NCBI GenBank assembly: GCA_029068655.1
Contig: JAIECF010000214.1
Location: 1-32,181 of the forward strand
DNA from: Muribaculaceae bacterium
Lineage (GTDB): Bacteria; Bacteroidota; Bacteroidia; Bacteroidales; Muribaculaceae
Length of the DNA: 32,181 nt
Reading direction: 5' to 3'
Numbering within the stretch: the stretch's first letter is position 1; each line of letters opens with the position of its first letter. The position numbers and the translations under genes are program-made. Below the pieces are notes generated by a model. It saw only the letters and a list, made by a program, of their open reading frames with translations. It was not told where the DNA came from and ran no database searches. Below are positions 1 through 8,982 of the stretch, in pieces.

Positions 1-35
1 GCCGCTATAGTTCTGTGGTAAAGGACTATAGCGGC
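1..35. terminator. Perfect 11-bp inverted repeat at the window edge, possible terminator
   Basis: Bases 1-11 (GCCGCTATAGT) and 25-35 (ACTATAGCGGC) are exact reverse complements around a 13-base loop. The plus-strand side is not followed by a T run, so if this is a terminator it probably serves a minus-strand transcript or a gene outside the window whose U tract cannot be seen. The call is tentative because the left flank is missing. Confidence 0.45.
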
Positions 36-136
36 CTCAGTGTATCCTATGTTGTGTCAAAGATGGGAAAGTTAATAAGAATTTTTTATTCCGCCAAATA
101 TTTTGGTGAATATTTTATTCTTTCGTGCATTTTTCT

Positions 137-144
137 TAATTTTG
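137..144 (+). promoter_or_regulatory. Putative -7 box (TAATTTTG) for the tricorn protease gene
   Basis: TAATTTTG matches the Bacteroidetes -7 consensus TAnnTTTG. A T-rich stretch (TTTT, 113-116) lies 20 bases upstream where the -33 element is expected. It predicts transcription starting near base 149 and a leader of about 75 bases before the ATG at 225. An imperfect palindrome, CCAAATATTTTGG (94-106), lies further upstream. Confidence 0.5.
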
Positions 145-224
145 TAGTGTGAGAGTAGGATGTAATAAATGTCATTCTATTCTATACATCACGATTCAAA
201 CATCAATTCTAACAATAATAAGAC

Positions 225-3200
225 ATGAAAAAGACATTGATCACGGCATTCTCTGTGTTTGTTGCAGCAGTGGCGATGGCCGAGAGTCCATTGTGGATAA
301 GGGATGTTGCTATATCTCCTGATGGTCAAAGTATTGCCTTTACTTACAAGGGTGATATCTATTCCGTTCCCGTTGCAGGTGGCAATGCACGGCAACTTAC
401 CTCCAACGAGGCATTCGACTCGAAACCCATTTGGACCCTTGACGGTAAGCGCATAGTTTTTCGAAGCGACCGCGAGGGTAGCGACGACATCTTCATTATG
501 AATGCCAACGGAGGCGGTGTAAAGCGCCTGACAACGTCAAGCATAGCGGAACAACCGTTGGCTTTCCTCAACGATTCGATTCTTCTGTTCTCTGCAAATG
601 AGATGCCGGCCAGAGGCTCCGCGCAGGCTCCGATCCTTCCGCAGACCTATTCGCTCAATGTCAACCGCCCGGGTACGCGTCCGGCGATGTTTCTTTCCAT
701 GCCTATGCTGTTCAGTTCTGTAGGGAAGGATGGAAGAATCATATTCACCGACAAGAAGGGATATGAGGATGTGTTCCGTAAGCACGAACGCAGCTCCGGC
801 ACCAACGATATCTGGCTCTTCGACAATGGAAGCTTCCGTCAGCTGACCGACTTTAACGGCCATGACCGGAATGCAGTATGGGCTCCACGGAAGGATTCGT
901 TCTTCTTCCTTTCCGAAGAAGATGGCACCCTTAATGTCTATGCCGCTGACCTGAATGGAAAGAAAAGGAAACTAACATCTTTTGAGAAGCACCCCGTCAG
1001 GAATCTCTCTGTCTCCGATGGGGGATTGATGGCTTTCAGCTGGGATGGTGAGCTTTACACTCTTTCTGAAGGAGGACAACCGACGAAAGTCAATGTTGAA
1101 ATTATCTCCGACGACTATGACTCAGACTTAGTGAAACGCTATGTTACCGGTGGGGCGTCTTCATTCTTTCCGGCACCCAAAGGAAATGAACTTGCCATTG
1201 TCATCAGGGGAGATGTATATGTGACAGACTCCAAATACAATACAACTAAGCGTATTACAGACACTCCGGATCAAGAGCGAACCGTCAGCATTTCTCCCGA
1301 TGGAAAGACAATGGTCTATGACAGCGACAGGGACGGATACTGGCAGCTCTTCACTGCCAAGATAAAGAATCCAAAAGAGGAGCAGTTTGCCTACGCTACT
1401 GAAATTGTGGAGGAACCGCTTTATAAGTGCGAGACGAGTGCTATGCAGCCCGTCATCAGTCCTGACGGAAAGAAAGTAGCTTTTCTTGAAAATCGATCAA
1501 CTCTCAAAGTAATTGATCTTGAGACTAAAAAGGTGACTACAGCTCTCGACGGCAAGTATAATTATTCCTACTCGGACGGAGATCAGCAGTTTGTCTGGAG
1601 TCCTGACAGCCAGTGGCTCCTTATGAACTACATTGGTATAGGAGGCTGGAACAATACCGATATAGCTCTTGTTAAGGCGGACGGTAGCGAGGTGATCGAT
1701 CTCACGGAAAGCGGTTTCAGCGAAGGAAATCCCAAATGGGTTCTCGATGGTAAGGCTATAGCTTTCGAATCTGCAAAATACGGAATGAAGAATACTGGAA
1801 GCTGGGGCAATCAAAGCGACATCATACTGATGGCTCTTGACGGAGAGGCTTGGGATGATTTCAATATGACTGAAGAAGAGGCTGCCCTGAAGGAAAAAGA
1901 TTCAAAGGATGATGGCGATTCAGATTCAAGCGATGATAAGAAAGGTAAAAAAGTCAAGAAAGGTAAAAACGAAAAGGCGGAAAAGAAAGATGATAAGCCG
2001 AAATTCATTCCTGACCTCGCCAACCGACGTTACCGTACCAAGCGACTGACAGGCAACTCGGCCATGATCGGTGATTTTTTTCTTACTCCTAAGGGAGACA
2101 AGCTCTACTACACTGCATCAAGCACTGAAGGAAAACGAAATCTATACTGCCGTGACATTAAGAAAGGAGATGTGTCGGTAGTGACTTCTGGAATATATGG
2201 AATGGAGCCTGATGCGAAGGGAGAGAACCTCTTTCTTTGGGGTAACAGCGGCATAAAGAAGATGAGTATAGCCAACGACAAGATCGAAGACGTGGAATAT
2301 GAGGCTCTATATGACCGCAATCCCTCGAAGGAGCGAGAATACATCTATGATCATATGCTCCGTCAGGTCAATGACAAGTTCTACGACGAGAACCTCCATG
2401 GTGTAGACTGGGCATTCTATGGCGAACATTATCGCAAGTTCCTTCCTCATATCTCCAACAACCGGGATTTTGCCGAGATGCTGAGCGAGATCTTGGGCGA
2501 ACTCAATGCATCGCATACCGGAGGCCGGGCCTATGGCAACGGCGCGTCTCTCTCTACGGCATCTCTTGGAGCATACTTCGATGATGCTTATGACGGCAAT
2601 GGCCTTAAGGTAGCTGAGATTATCGCCAGAGGTCCGCTTTCCACGAAATCAGCCGATATCAAACCTGGAGAGATCATTCTTGCCATTGACGGCGAATCCA
2701 TCGCTCCTCGACAGGACATCAACGCCATGCTCGACGGGAAGGCCGGCAAGAAGGTGCGTCTGTCAGTAAAGGGCCTCGATGGAAAGACGCGCGACGTGAC
2801 TGTTCGTCCGGTCTCAATGGGTACCCTTTCCGACCTCAGCTATGAGCGCTGGATAGAACACAATGAAAGGGTAGTCGACAGCTTATCCGGCGGAAAGATA
2901 GGTTATATCCATGTTAAAGGAATGAACACTGCAAGTTATCAGAATGCCTATGAGCGTCTTCTTGGCAAATACCGCAACTGCGGCGCAGTGGTGGTCGACA
3001 CCCGTTATAACGGTGGTGGATGGCTTCACAACGACCTTGCCATCCTTCTCAACGGCAAGGAATATGCCCGTTATTCTCCGCGTGGACAGTATATCGGCAG
3101 TGAGCCATGGGCGCAGTGGACCAAACCATCCGTCATGCTCGTCAATGAATGCAACTACAGCGATGCGTCAGGTACTCCCTATGTGTTCCAGACTCTCGGC

Positions 3201-3452
3201 ATCGGCGACGTGGTGGGGGCACCTATTCCCGGCACGATGACTGCTGTATGGTGGGAAACTCAGATCGATCCGAATCTTGTCTTCGGTATTCCACAGGTGA
3301 CAAACCTTTCGGTGGAGGGAAGACCTCTTGAAAATCAACAGCTGAATCCAGACGTAGTCATCTATAACTCACCGGCTGAAGTGGAAGCTGGACGTGACGC
3401 CCAGCTCGAAGGTTCGGTACGCCATCTGATGCAGAAGTTGAATATTAAATAA
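225..3452 (+). CDS. Tricorn-type S41 family protease, exported
   Basis: The 1075-residue product has a signal peptide (about residues 1-19, ending AMA-ES), so it is probably periplasmic. Residues 20-540 carry repeated SPDG/WD40-like beta-propeller blades, for example SPDGQSIAF, SPDGKTMVY and SPDGKKVAF. A highly charged Lys/Asp/Ser tract (about 550-593) follows. Then come a second beta region, a PDZ-like domain (about 780-865, with KPGEIILAIDGE) and the S41 peptidase core. By analogy with Thermoplasma tricorn, the likely catalytic residues are Ser763-His764 (NASHTGG), the nucleophile Ser979 followed by Asp980 (NECNYSDAS), and Glu1036 (LENQQLNPD). Family members cleave peptides threaded through the propeller. 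The ATG is chosen because it directly precedes the signal peptide, with a -7 box upstream. The family call is strong; the natural substrate is unknown. Confidence 0.93.
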   Translation: MKKTLITAFSVFVAAVAMAESPLWIRDVAISPDGQSIAFTYKGDIYSVPVAGGNARQLTSNEAFDSKPIWTLDGKRIVFRSDREGSDDIFIMNANGGGVKRLTTSSIAEQPLAFLNDSILLFSANEMPARGSAQAPILPQTYSLNVNRPGTRPAMFLSMPMLFSSVGKDGRIIFTDKKGYEDVFRKHERSSGTNDIWLFDNGSFRQLTDFNGHDRNAVWAPRKDSFFFLSEEDGTLNVYAADLNGKKRKLTSFEKHPVRNLSVSDGGLMAFSWDGELYTLSEGGQPTKVNVEIISDDYDSDLVKRYVTGGASSFFPAPKGNELAIVIRGDVYVTDSKYNTTKRITDTPDQERTVSISPDGKTMVYDSDRDGYWQLFTAKIKNPKEEQFAYATEIVEEPLYKCETSAMQPVISPDGKKVAFLENRSTLKVIDLETKKVTTALDGKYNYSYSDGDQQFVWSPDSQWLLMNYIGIGGWNNTDIALVKADGSEVIDLTESGFSEGNPKWVLDGKAIAFESAKYGMKNTGSWGNQSDIILMALDGEAWDDFNMTEEEAALKEKDSKDDGDSDSSDDKKGKKVKKGKNEKAEKKDDKPKFIPDLANRRYRTKRLTGNSAMIGDFFLTPKGDKLYYTASSTEGKRNLYCRDIKKGDVSVVTSGIYGMEPDAKGENLFLWGNSGIKKMSIANDKIEDVEYEALYDRNPSKEREYIYDHMLRQVNDKFYDENLHGVDWAFYGEHYRKFLPHISNNRDFAEMLSEILGELNASHTGGRAYGNGASLSTASLGAYFDDAYDGNGLKVAEIIARGPLSTKSADIKPGEIILAIDGESIAPRQDINAMLDGKAGKKVRLSVKGLDGKTRDVTVRPVSMGTLSDLSYERWIEHNERVVDSLSGGKIGYIHVKGMNTASYQNAYERLLGKYRNCGAVVVDTRYNGGGWLHNDLAILLNGKEYARYSPRGQYIGSEPWAQWTKPSVMLVNECNYSDASGTPYVFQTLGIGDVVGAPIPGTMTAVWWETQIDPNLVFGIPQVTNLSVEGRPLENQQLNPDVVIYNSPAEVEAGRDAQLEGSVRHLMQKLNIK

Positions 3453-3474
3453 AGCATTGATAACAATTAGGTTT

Positions 3475-3687
3475 ATGACAACTTTATTGATAGTGGCTAT
3501 ATGCATGCTTGGCGCATGTCTTCCGATTAGCCGACTGATCCTTAATATGATTAAGAGAAGCGATCGATATTCTGATGAATATAGACGCAAGGCACAGATC
3601 TGGCAGAACGTCTTCAGGGTTTTATGTATTCTGGGAGCGTTTGTCCTGCTGATGGTGCTTGAGTCGTCCTTAAACTCTGCTGATTAA
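3475..3687 (+). CDS. Small two-helix membrane protein, unknown function
   Basis: This 70-residue protein begins 22 bases after the protease stop and may be co-transcribed with it. It has two hydrophobic segments, roughly residues 3-24 (starting TTLLIVAICMLGACLP) and 47-63 (VLCILGAFVLLMVLE). A basic, polar loop (about 29-44, KRSDRYSDEYRRKAQ) separates them, so an inner-membrane hairpin is likely. An in-frame TTG at 3457 would add six residues; the ATG at 3475 is preferred because the hydrophobic segment starts right after it. I do not recognise the family. A role with the protease is suggested only by position. Confidence 0.6.
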   Translation: MTTLLIVAICMLGACLPISRLILNMIKRSDRYSDEYRRKAQIWQNVFRVLCILGAFVLLMVLESSLNSAD

Positions 3688-3720
3688 GGATATATGTGTA
3701 ATAAGTATGTCAAAGATAAA

Positions 3721-3744
3721 GGCGGAATCCGAAAGGATCCCGCC
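3721..3744. terminator. Hairpin terminator between convergent genes
   Basis: GGCGGAATCC (3721-3730) pairs with GGATCCCGCC (3735-3744) around a GAAA loop, with one mismatch. It lies between the small plus-strand gene and the minus-strand eda. On the minus strand it is followed by a T-rich run (TTTATCTTT), which suits termination of the kdgK-eda transcript. The plus-strand side (TTGCTTAATT) is weaker, so it may work in both directions. Confidence 0.7.
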
Positions 3745-3783
3745 TTGCTTAATTAAAATGGGCTAAATTTAATCTTTAGTGAA

Positions 3784-4452
3784 TTAAGCTTTGATCTTTG
3801 AAATAATGTCGAGAGCTTCGCGGCATTTGTCTGTGACATACTGCCAGTCGCCGGCTGCAACCTTGTCTTTGGGGAAGAGCTTGGAGCCCATTCCTACACA
3901 GTAAACGCCAGCGGCAAACCAGCTCTTGAGGTTGTCTTCAGTCGGTTCAACTCCGCCTGTCACCATGATCTTCGACCAAGGCATAGGTGCGAGAAGTCCC
4001 TTCACGAACTTCGGGCCGAGCACGTCGCCGGGGAACACCTTGCATAGATCGCATCCGAGTTCCTGTGCGAAGCCTATTTCGGAAACGGTGCCGCATCCGG
4101 GAGTGTAAGGAACAAGGCGGCGGTTGCAGACTTTAGCCACCTCAGGATTGAATAGCGGGCCTACTACGAAGCAGGCTCCCTGCTGGATATAGAGAGAGGC
4201 TGCTGCCGGCTCAACTATTGAGCCTACGCCGATGGCCATATCCGGACATTCTTTTGCGGCGAACTTTATCACCTCGGCAAATATCTCATGAGCGAAATCG
4301 CCGCGGTTCGTAAACTCAAACGCGCGTACGCCGCCGTCATAGCATGCTTTCACTACAGCCTTGGTCACTTCGGCGTCTTTATGATAGAACACCGGCACCA
4401 TCGGTGCCTCAGCCATCTTGGCCAGGACCTGCTGTTTATCGAATTTTGCCAT
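3784..4452 (-). CDS. eda: KDPG aldolase (2-dehydro-3-deoxy-phosphogluconate / 4-hydroxy-2-oxoglutarate aldolase)
   Basis: A cytoplasmic class I aldolase that splits 2-keto-3-deoxy-6-phosphogluconate into pyruvate and glyceraldehyde-3-phosphate. The 222-residue length is normal for the family. The Schiff-base lysine is Lys138 in CKVFPGD, and the general acid/base glutamate is Glu46 in FEFTNRG. The phosphate-binding region appears as [11 protein letters not shown], with [11 protein letters not shown] at the last strand; GVGSIV and [11 protein letters not shown] are further family motifs. It lies 43 bases downstream of kdgK on the same strand, so the two genes form an operon giving the last two steps of uronate-derived ketodeoxygluconate breakdown. 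Confidence 0.95.
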   Translation of the reverse strand: MAKFDKQQVLAKMAEAPMVPVFYHKDAEVTKAVVKACYDGGVRAFEFTNRGDFAHEIFAEVIKFAAKECPDMAIGVGSIVEPAAASLYIQQGACFVVGPLFNPEVAKVCNRRLVPYTPGCGTVSEIGFAQELGCDLCKVFPGDVLGPKFVKGLLAPMPWSKIMVTGGVEPTEDNLKSWFAAGVYCVGMGSKLFPKDKVAAGDWQYVTDKCREALDIISKIKA

Positions 4453-4495
4453 AGCTTTTAGATTTGTTTAGTTTTTAGGTTGTTGGGTTGTGTGA

Positions 4496-5518
4496 TTAGC
4501 GCTGAACACGGCCGTTGGCGCTGCCGCCTGCGAGAGCCTCCACTTCTGCGATCGTCACGAGGTTGAAGTCGCCTGGAATGGTCTGCTTGAGAGCTGATGC
4601 TGCAACTGCGAATTCAAGGGCCTCGCCTTGGGTAGGCTTGTTGAGGAGTCCGTAGATTAGACCGCCGGAGAATGAATCGCCACCCCCTACACGATCTATG
4701 ATCGGATTGATATCGTAGCGTTTTGACTCATAGAATTCTTCACCATTGTAAATCATGGCTTTCCAGCCGTTGTTGCTTGCTGAATAGGACTCGCGGAGGG
4801 TCGACACCACATACTTGAAGCCGAATTCCTTCATCATGGCCTGGAAGATTCCCTTGTATCCTTCGGCTGATGTATCGCCGGCTTCAACGTCAGCGTCAGG
4901 CTTGAATCCGAGGCAGAGTTCTGCGTCTTCCTCATTGCCTATGCAGACGTCGACATACTTCATGAGAGGACGCATGATAGACTGTGCCTTTTCGCTTGTC
5001 CACAGTTTCTTGCGGAAGTTAAGGTCTACTGATACTGTGACGCCGTGGCGCTTCGCTGCCTCGCATGCAAGGCGGGTGAGCTCGGCTGCCTTGTCGCTGA
5101 TGGCCGGGGTGATACCGCTCCAGTGAAACCAATCGGCGCCTTTCATGATCTCATCGAAATCGAAATCCGAAGGATCAGCTTCTGCGATGGCGGAATGAGC
5201 GCGGTCGTAGATCACTTTCGAGGGACGCATGGATGCGCCAGTCTCGCAGTAGTATATACCTACACGGTCGCCGCCTCTGGCGATGTACTGGGTGTCGACT
5301 CCATAACGGCGGAGGGCATTGACTGCAGCCTGTCCGATCTCATGAGTAGGCAGTTTTGTTACAAACTTTGCGTCCATACCGTAGTTGGCGCAACTGACAG
5401 CGACATTTGCTTCTCCGCCACCGAAGATGACTTCGAAGACGTCGCTCTGAATGAATCGCCGGTGTCCTTCCGGCGAGAGACGGAGCATTATCTCTCCAAG
5501 GGTTATTATACGTTTCAT
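4496..5518 (-). CDS. kdgK: 2-dehydro-3-deoxygluconokinase, PfkB family
   Basis: This kinase phosphorylates 2-keto-3-deoxygluconate at C6 with ATP, producing the substrate of the aldolase encoded next to it. The 340-residue protein has the PfkB N-terminal glycine motif (GGGEANVAVSCANYG, about 33-47). The C-terminal signature DRVGGGDSFSGG (275-286) contains the catalytic base Asp281. VSVDLNFRKKLW (about 162-173) is typical of KDG kinases. The ATG at 5516-5518 lies just before the first beta-strand (MKRIITLGEIML), so a later start is unlikely. A -7 box ends only four bases before this ATG, suggesting a leaderless transcript. Confidence 0.93.
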   Translation of the reverse strand: MKRIITLGEIMLRLSPEGHRRFIQSDVFEVIFGGGEANVAVSCANYGMDAKFVTKLPTHEIGQAAVNALRRYGVDTQYIARGGDRVGIYYCETGASMRPSKVIYDRAHSAIAEADPSDFDFDEIMKGADWFHWSGITPAISDKAAELTRLACEAAKRHGVTVSVDLNFRKKLWTSEKAQSIMRPLMKYVDVCIGNEEDAELCLGFKPDADVEAGDTSAEGYKGIFQAMMKEFGFKYVVSTLRESYSASNNGWKAMIYNGEEFYESKRYDINPIIDRVGGGDSFSGGLIYGLLNKPTQGEALEFAVAASALKQTIPGDFNLVTIAEVEALAGGSANGRVQR

Positions 5519-5522
5519 ACCG

Positions 5523-5530
5523 CAAATTTA
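5523..5530 (-). promoter_or_regulatory. Putative -7 box for kdgK-eda, abutting the start codon
   Basis: On the minus strand TAAATTTG is followed by CGGT and then the ATG of kdgK. The Bacteroidetes -7 element usually ends about 4-6 bases before the transcription start, so the mRNA would begin at or next to the A of the start codon. No clear -33 TTTG is seen at the expected spacing; the sequence there is TTAT. Confidence 0.6.
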
Positions 5531-5531
5531 A

Positions 5532-5543
5532 GCAAATATTTGC
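5532..5543. promoter_or_regulatory. 12-bp perfect palindrome beside the kdgK -7 box
   Basis: GCAAATATTTGC is its own reverse complement and lies one base upstream of the kdgK -7 box, inside the promoter spacer. It may be an operator or part of an extended promoter. A closely similar palindrome abuts the -7 box at 22814-22821. Confidence 0.35.
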
Positions 5544-5644
5544 AAACATCATAATATTGCATAAGAAAAATTTCATTTTTTCGTTTCTTATAAAGTGTGA
5601 GGATTATCGGAGACAATCTTTATCCTTGCTTGCAACTTTATTAT

Positions 5645-6379
5645 ATGACTATCCAGAAATCAACACATATCCGGACGCGGCTCCTTCTTCTGCTTTTACT
5701 GCTATGCAGTTATGCTACGGCATCTGCTAAGTGGGGTGAGAAGGTGCCCAACCGACAGTATGCCGACCTCAAGCGATGGCATTGGGGGTTTTCGGTAGGC
5801 ACTCACATCCAGGATCTTGCTTTCACACATTCCGGTCTTATTACCGAAGATGGGCGTCAGTGGCAAGTTGAGGTCCCCGGTTTCTCTCCCGGCTTCAATG
5901 CTACTGTACTTGGAGATCTTTGCCTACATAGATACTTTAACCTCAGACTGTCACCGGGAATGTATTTTGGCTCGAAGACGGTACATATGCTTGATTTCAA
6001 TTCCGGGGAAAAGCAGATGCAGGACATGAAGAGTGCCCTTGTTGTGATCCCTTTCGACCTTAAGGTATCCGGTGACCGGCTTCATAACACGAGACCGTAC
6101 CTCACTGTCGGTGCAATGGGTGTGCTTGATATATCAAAAAAACGTTCCGACCCGATAGTGACCCGAAATTTCGACACAATGCTTACTGTGGGCCTCGGTT
6201 GTGATTTCTATCTCCCTTTCTTTAAACTGTGTCCCGAGATTAAGTTCTGCTTCGGACTGACCGATATTTTGAAACATGACCGTCCGGACCTGGATGAGAA
6301 TCCTGCTACCATGCAGATCACCCAGTCTCTATCAAAGGTTAAGAGCAATATGGTGGTGCTGTCCTTTTACTTCGAATAA
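5645..6379 (+). CDS. porT: PorT/SprT-like type IX secretion outer-membrane protein
   Basis: The 244-residue product has a strongly hydrophobic signal peptide (LLLLLLLLCSYATASA) followed by beta-barrel-like alternation. Residues such as WHWGFSVGTHIQDL, LRLSPGMYFGSKT and NMVVLSFYFE at the C-terminus fit the PorT/outer-membrane beta-barrel family, which is needed for type IX secretion and gliding. The ATG at 5645 is preferred over an in-frame start at 5597 because the latter adds residues before the signal peptide. The stop codon is followed directly by the ATG of the porP-like gene, so the two are probably translationally coupled. A weak -7 candidate, TATCCTTG (5621-5628), lies upstream. The context with gldK-N supports the call. 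Confidence 0.85.
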   Translation: MTIQKSTHIRTRLLLLLLLLCSYATASAKWGEKVPNRQYADLKRWHWGFSVGTHIQDLAFTHSGLITEDGRQWQVEVPGFSPGFNATVLGDLCLHRYFNLRLSPGMYFGSKTVHMLDFNSGEKQMQDMKSALVVIPFDLKVSGDRLHNTRPYLTVGAMGVLDISKKRSDPIVTRNFDTMLTVGLGCDFYLPFFKLCPEIKFCFGLTDILKHDRPDLDENPATMQITQSLSKVKSNMVVLSFYFE

Positions 6380-7414
6380 ATGAAGTTCAATCCGATGGAA
6401 ACGCGTCTACGACATAAAATCCGTATCTTGGCACTCATCGCTGTTAGCGTCATAGCCTCGCTTTGCCCATATGTCGCTATGGGTCAAAGCGATCCTCTTT
6501 ATACTCAGGCTTGGGCGCTTCCGACTCTCTATAATCCGGCCTCCGCAGGTTCTACCGATTGGCTGCGCATCCGAGGAGCCGCCAGGATGCAGTGGGTAGG
6601 AATTAAAAACGCACCTAAAAGTTTCACTGCTGCTGCGGATATCCCCTTCAAACTTATCGGCAGAAGGTGGGGTGGGGGTGTAAATGTAACTCAGGATGCT
6701 ATTGGACTCTTCTCAAACACGTATGTCAACGGCCAGCTTAGCGGTCGCCTGAAGAAACTGTTTGGTGGAGAACTGACGGTAGGATTGCAGGTGGGATATT
6801 TCGGTTCGAGTTTCAAAGGCTCAGAAGTCTATATACCAGACGATGATGATTATCATGATTCCAACGACCCGTCTATACCGAATAAGGATGTCGGTGGAGG
6901 AACGATCGACTTCGGTGTCGGTCTGGAATATGTCCATCCAAAATTCCATGTAGGAGTTTCCTTGATTCATCCTTCATCGCCGAAGGTGAAGCTCAACACC
7001 AAGGGTAGCACTTCCTCAACCGCGACATCAGACAACCATGAATTCGAAACTTATGTTAACCGTGTGCTCTATCTGACGGCAGGAAGCAATATTCCGGTTA
7101 AAAACACGTTAATAGAATTGCAACCCGACCTTATCCTGGCATCCGACATGCGGACCTTATCCGGAGTGCTATCGCTCAAAGGATGGTATAACAAAATGTT
7201 TTTCGGTGGATTCGCCTATAGGTGGAACGATGCTGTAAGCGTCAATATAGGGACGGAATTCAAGAATTTCATTTTCGGATATGCCTACGACATTCCGACA
7301 TCGCGGATTCTGAAGGCATCGAGTGGAAGCCATGAGATCACGGTTGGCTACCGTATGAAGCTTGACTTCAGTGGCAAAAACCGACATCGACACAGAAGCA
7401 TTCGCCTCATGTGA
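6380..7414 (+). CDS. porP: PorP/SprF family type IX secretion membrane protein
   Basis: The 344-residue protein has a signal peptide ending near AMG-QSDP and then the family hallmark DPLYTQAWALPTLYNPASAG just after cleavage. Repeated amphipathic strands and the terminal HEITVGYRMKLDF fit a porin-like outer-membrane barrel. In characterised systems PorP/SprF proteins act with GldK-N, or help export and anchor particular cargo. The ATG directly follows the porT stop with no spacer; an in-frame ATG at 6395 is a possible alternative. Because Bacteroidetes often carry several PorP paralogues, calling this the core PorP rests on its place immediately before gldK. Confidence 0.88.
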   Translation: MKFNPMETRLRHKIRILALIAVSVIASLCPYVAMGQSDPLYTQAWALPTLYNPASAGSTDWLRIRGAARMQWVGIKNAPKSFTAAADIPFKLIGRRWGGGVNVTQDAIGLFSNTYVNGQLSGRLKKLFGGELTVGLQVGYFGSSFKGSEVYIPDDDDYHDSNDPSIPNKDVGGGTIDFGVGLEYVHPKFHVGVSLIHPSSPKVKLNTKGSTSSTATSDNHEFETYVNRVLYLTAGSNIPVKNTLIELQPDLILASDMRTLSGVLSLKGWYNKMFFGGFAYRWNDAVSVNIGTEFKNFIFGYAYDIPTSRILKASSGSHEITVGYRMKLDFSGKNRHRHRSIRLM

Positions 7415-7464
7415 CATAATATACAAAGAAGAAATAACCTGCTACGAATCGTAACAACCTCTAT

Positions 7465-8943
7465 ATGATGAGAATTTCAGACATAAAAAATATTGCTGCC
7501 GCATTTCGTCGCCCCGCCTCTGTGGCGTCATGGATAGCCGCGGCTGTGTTTACTCTCGCAAGCTGTGCCTCGTTAGGACGAGGAGGTGCAGGAGGTGAAG
7601 TGACCGGTGTAGGTGGAAGCACCTTCGCCGAGCCTGTACCCTACGGCATGGTGCTCGTAGATCGCGGGGCCTATGCCATGGGTCCTTCCAAAGACGATTC
7701 TATATGGGGCATTAAGGGAAATTCCCGAGGTGTCTCTGTAGATGCTTTCTGGATGGATGAGACAGAGGTGACCAATTCAAAATACAAGCAGTTTGTGCTT
7801 TGGGTCCGCGATTCCATTATCCGCGAGCGACTTGCCGATCCGGCCTATGGAGGCAACGAGGCATTCAAGATCGAGGAAGATAAGGAAGGCAATCCCATCA
7901 CGCCCTATCTCAACTGGAACAAACCCATCCCATGGCGTAACGCCAACGAAGACGAACAGAGGGCAATAGAGAGTGTCTACCGTACAAATCCTATCACCGG
8001 CCAGCGCGAACTTGACCCCACACAGCTCAACTACCGGTATGAGATATTTAACCATACGGAAGCAGCCAAACGTAAAAACCGTCTTGATGCAACCCGTCGT
8101 GACTATAATACCGACAATCCGGTCAACTACGAACTTCCCATTATATCGAAAGATACTGCTTATCTCACTGATGAAGGCGAGATCGTACGAGAGACTGTCA
8201 CCCGTCCGCTTACAGGCGATTTCGACTTCCTGAATACTTATATAGTTAATGTTTATCCTGACACTACCGCCTGGATCAACGATTTCGACAACGCATACAA
8301 CGAACAGTATACACGCCTGTATTTCTCCAATCCGGGTTATAACAATTATCCGGTGGTAGGAGTTAGCTGGGATCAGGCGAACGCCTTCGCCAACTGGCGT
8401 ACCGACTATCTGCGCAGGAGCCTCGGTAAAGAAGGCATATACATCGAGCCTTACCGACTGCCGACAGAAGCCGAATGGGAATACGCAGCCCGCGCCGGTA
8501 ACTCCGAGAGCTCATTCCCGTGGAGCGAGACCCTGCCGATGGACGAACGAGGCTGCTTCTACGCTAACTTCAAACCCGGCGACGGCGACTATGTGCGCGA
8601 CGGCCACCTCATCACTTCTCCTGTCGGCACATATAAGGCCAATGACTTCGGACTTTTTGATATGGCCGGAAATGTCAGCGAATGGACCTCTACGGCGTTT
8701 ACTGAGAGCATTGATCGCCTTACCAGCGACTTGAATCCGGAATACAGATACAACGCCGCCATCGAGGATCCCTACAAGATGAAGCGTAAGATAGTGCGCG
8801 GTGGTAGCTGGAAAGACGTGATGCACAACCTCCGCAGCGATCTTCGTCAGTGGGAATACCAGAATGAGCAGCGCTCCTATATCGGTTTTCGCTGCGTTCG
8901 CTCCCAGATTGGATTCGCAAAAGGAACTCAGAAGAAAAAGTAA
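7465..8943 (+). CDS. gldK: GldK/PorK type IX secretion lipoprotein
   Basis: The 492-residue protein has a lipoprotein signal with Cys34 in TLASC, followed by a formylglycine-generating-enzyme/sulfatase-modifying-like fold. Visible motifs are MVLVDRGAYAMG, WMDETEVTNSKY, NYPVVGVSWDQANAFANW (about 293-310), RLPTEAEWEYAARAG, DMAGNVSEW (about 399-407) and VRGGSW (about 445-450). In GldK the fold is structural: with GldN it forms the periplasmic ring attached to the outer membrane. An ATGATG pair offers two starts one codon apart. The 50-base gap after porP contains no terminator, so the block is likely one operon. Confidence 0.95.
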   Translation: MMRISDIKNIAAAFRRPASVASWIAAAVFTLASCASLGRGGAGGEVTGVGGSTFAEPVPYGMVLVDRGAYAMGPSKDDSIWGIKGNSRGVSVDAFWMDETEVTNSKYKQFVLWVRDSIIRERLADPAYGGNEAFKIEEDKEGNPITPYLNWNKPIPWRNANEDEQRAIESVYRTNPITGQRELDPTQLNYRYEIFNHTEAAKRKNRLDATRRDYNTDNPVNYELPIISKDTAYLTDEGEIVRETVTRPLTGDFDFLNTYIVNVYPDTTAWINDFDNAYNEQYTRLYFSNPGYNNYPVVGVSWDQANAFANWRTDYLRRSLGKEGIYIEPYRLPTEAEWEYAARAGNSESSFPWSETLPMDERGCFYANFKPGDGDYVRDGHLITSPVGTYKANDFGLFDMAGNVSEWTSTAFTESIDRLTSDLNPEYRYNAAIEDPYKMKRKIVRGGSWKDVMHNLRSDLRQWEYQNEQRSYIGFRCVRSQIGFAKGTQKKK

Positions 8944-8982
8944 ACTCTGACAAGGAAATAACTCAAATTCAAACTCACAGCA

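Noticed and set aside
4453..4495. Possible fourth heptamer array in the kdgK-eda gap
   Set aside because: The T/G-rich spacer shows only weak seven-base periodicity (for example TTTAG and TTGTTGG pieces); units are too degenerate to claim.
5045..5554. 169-codon open frame antisense to kdgK
   Set aside because: It covers the kdgK coding region and its promoter and has no recognisable features.
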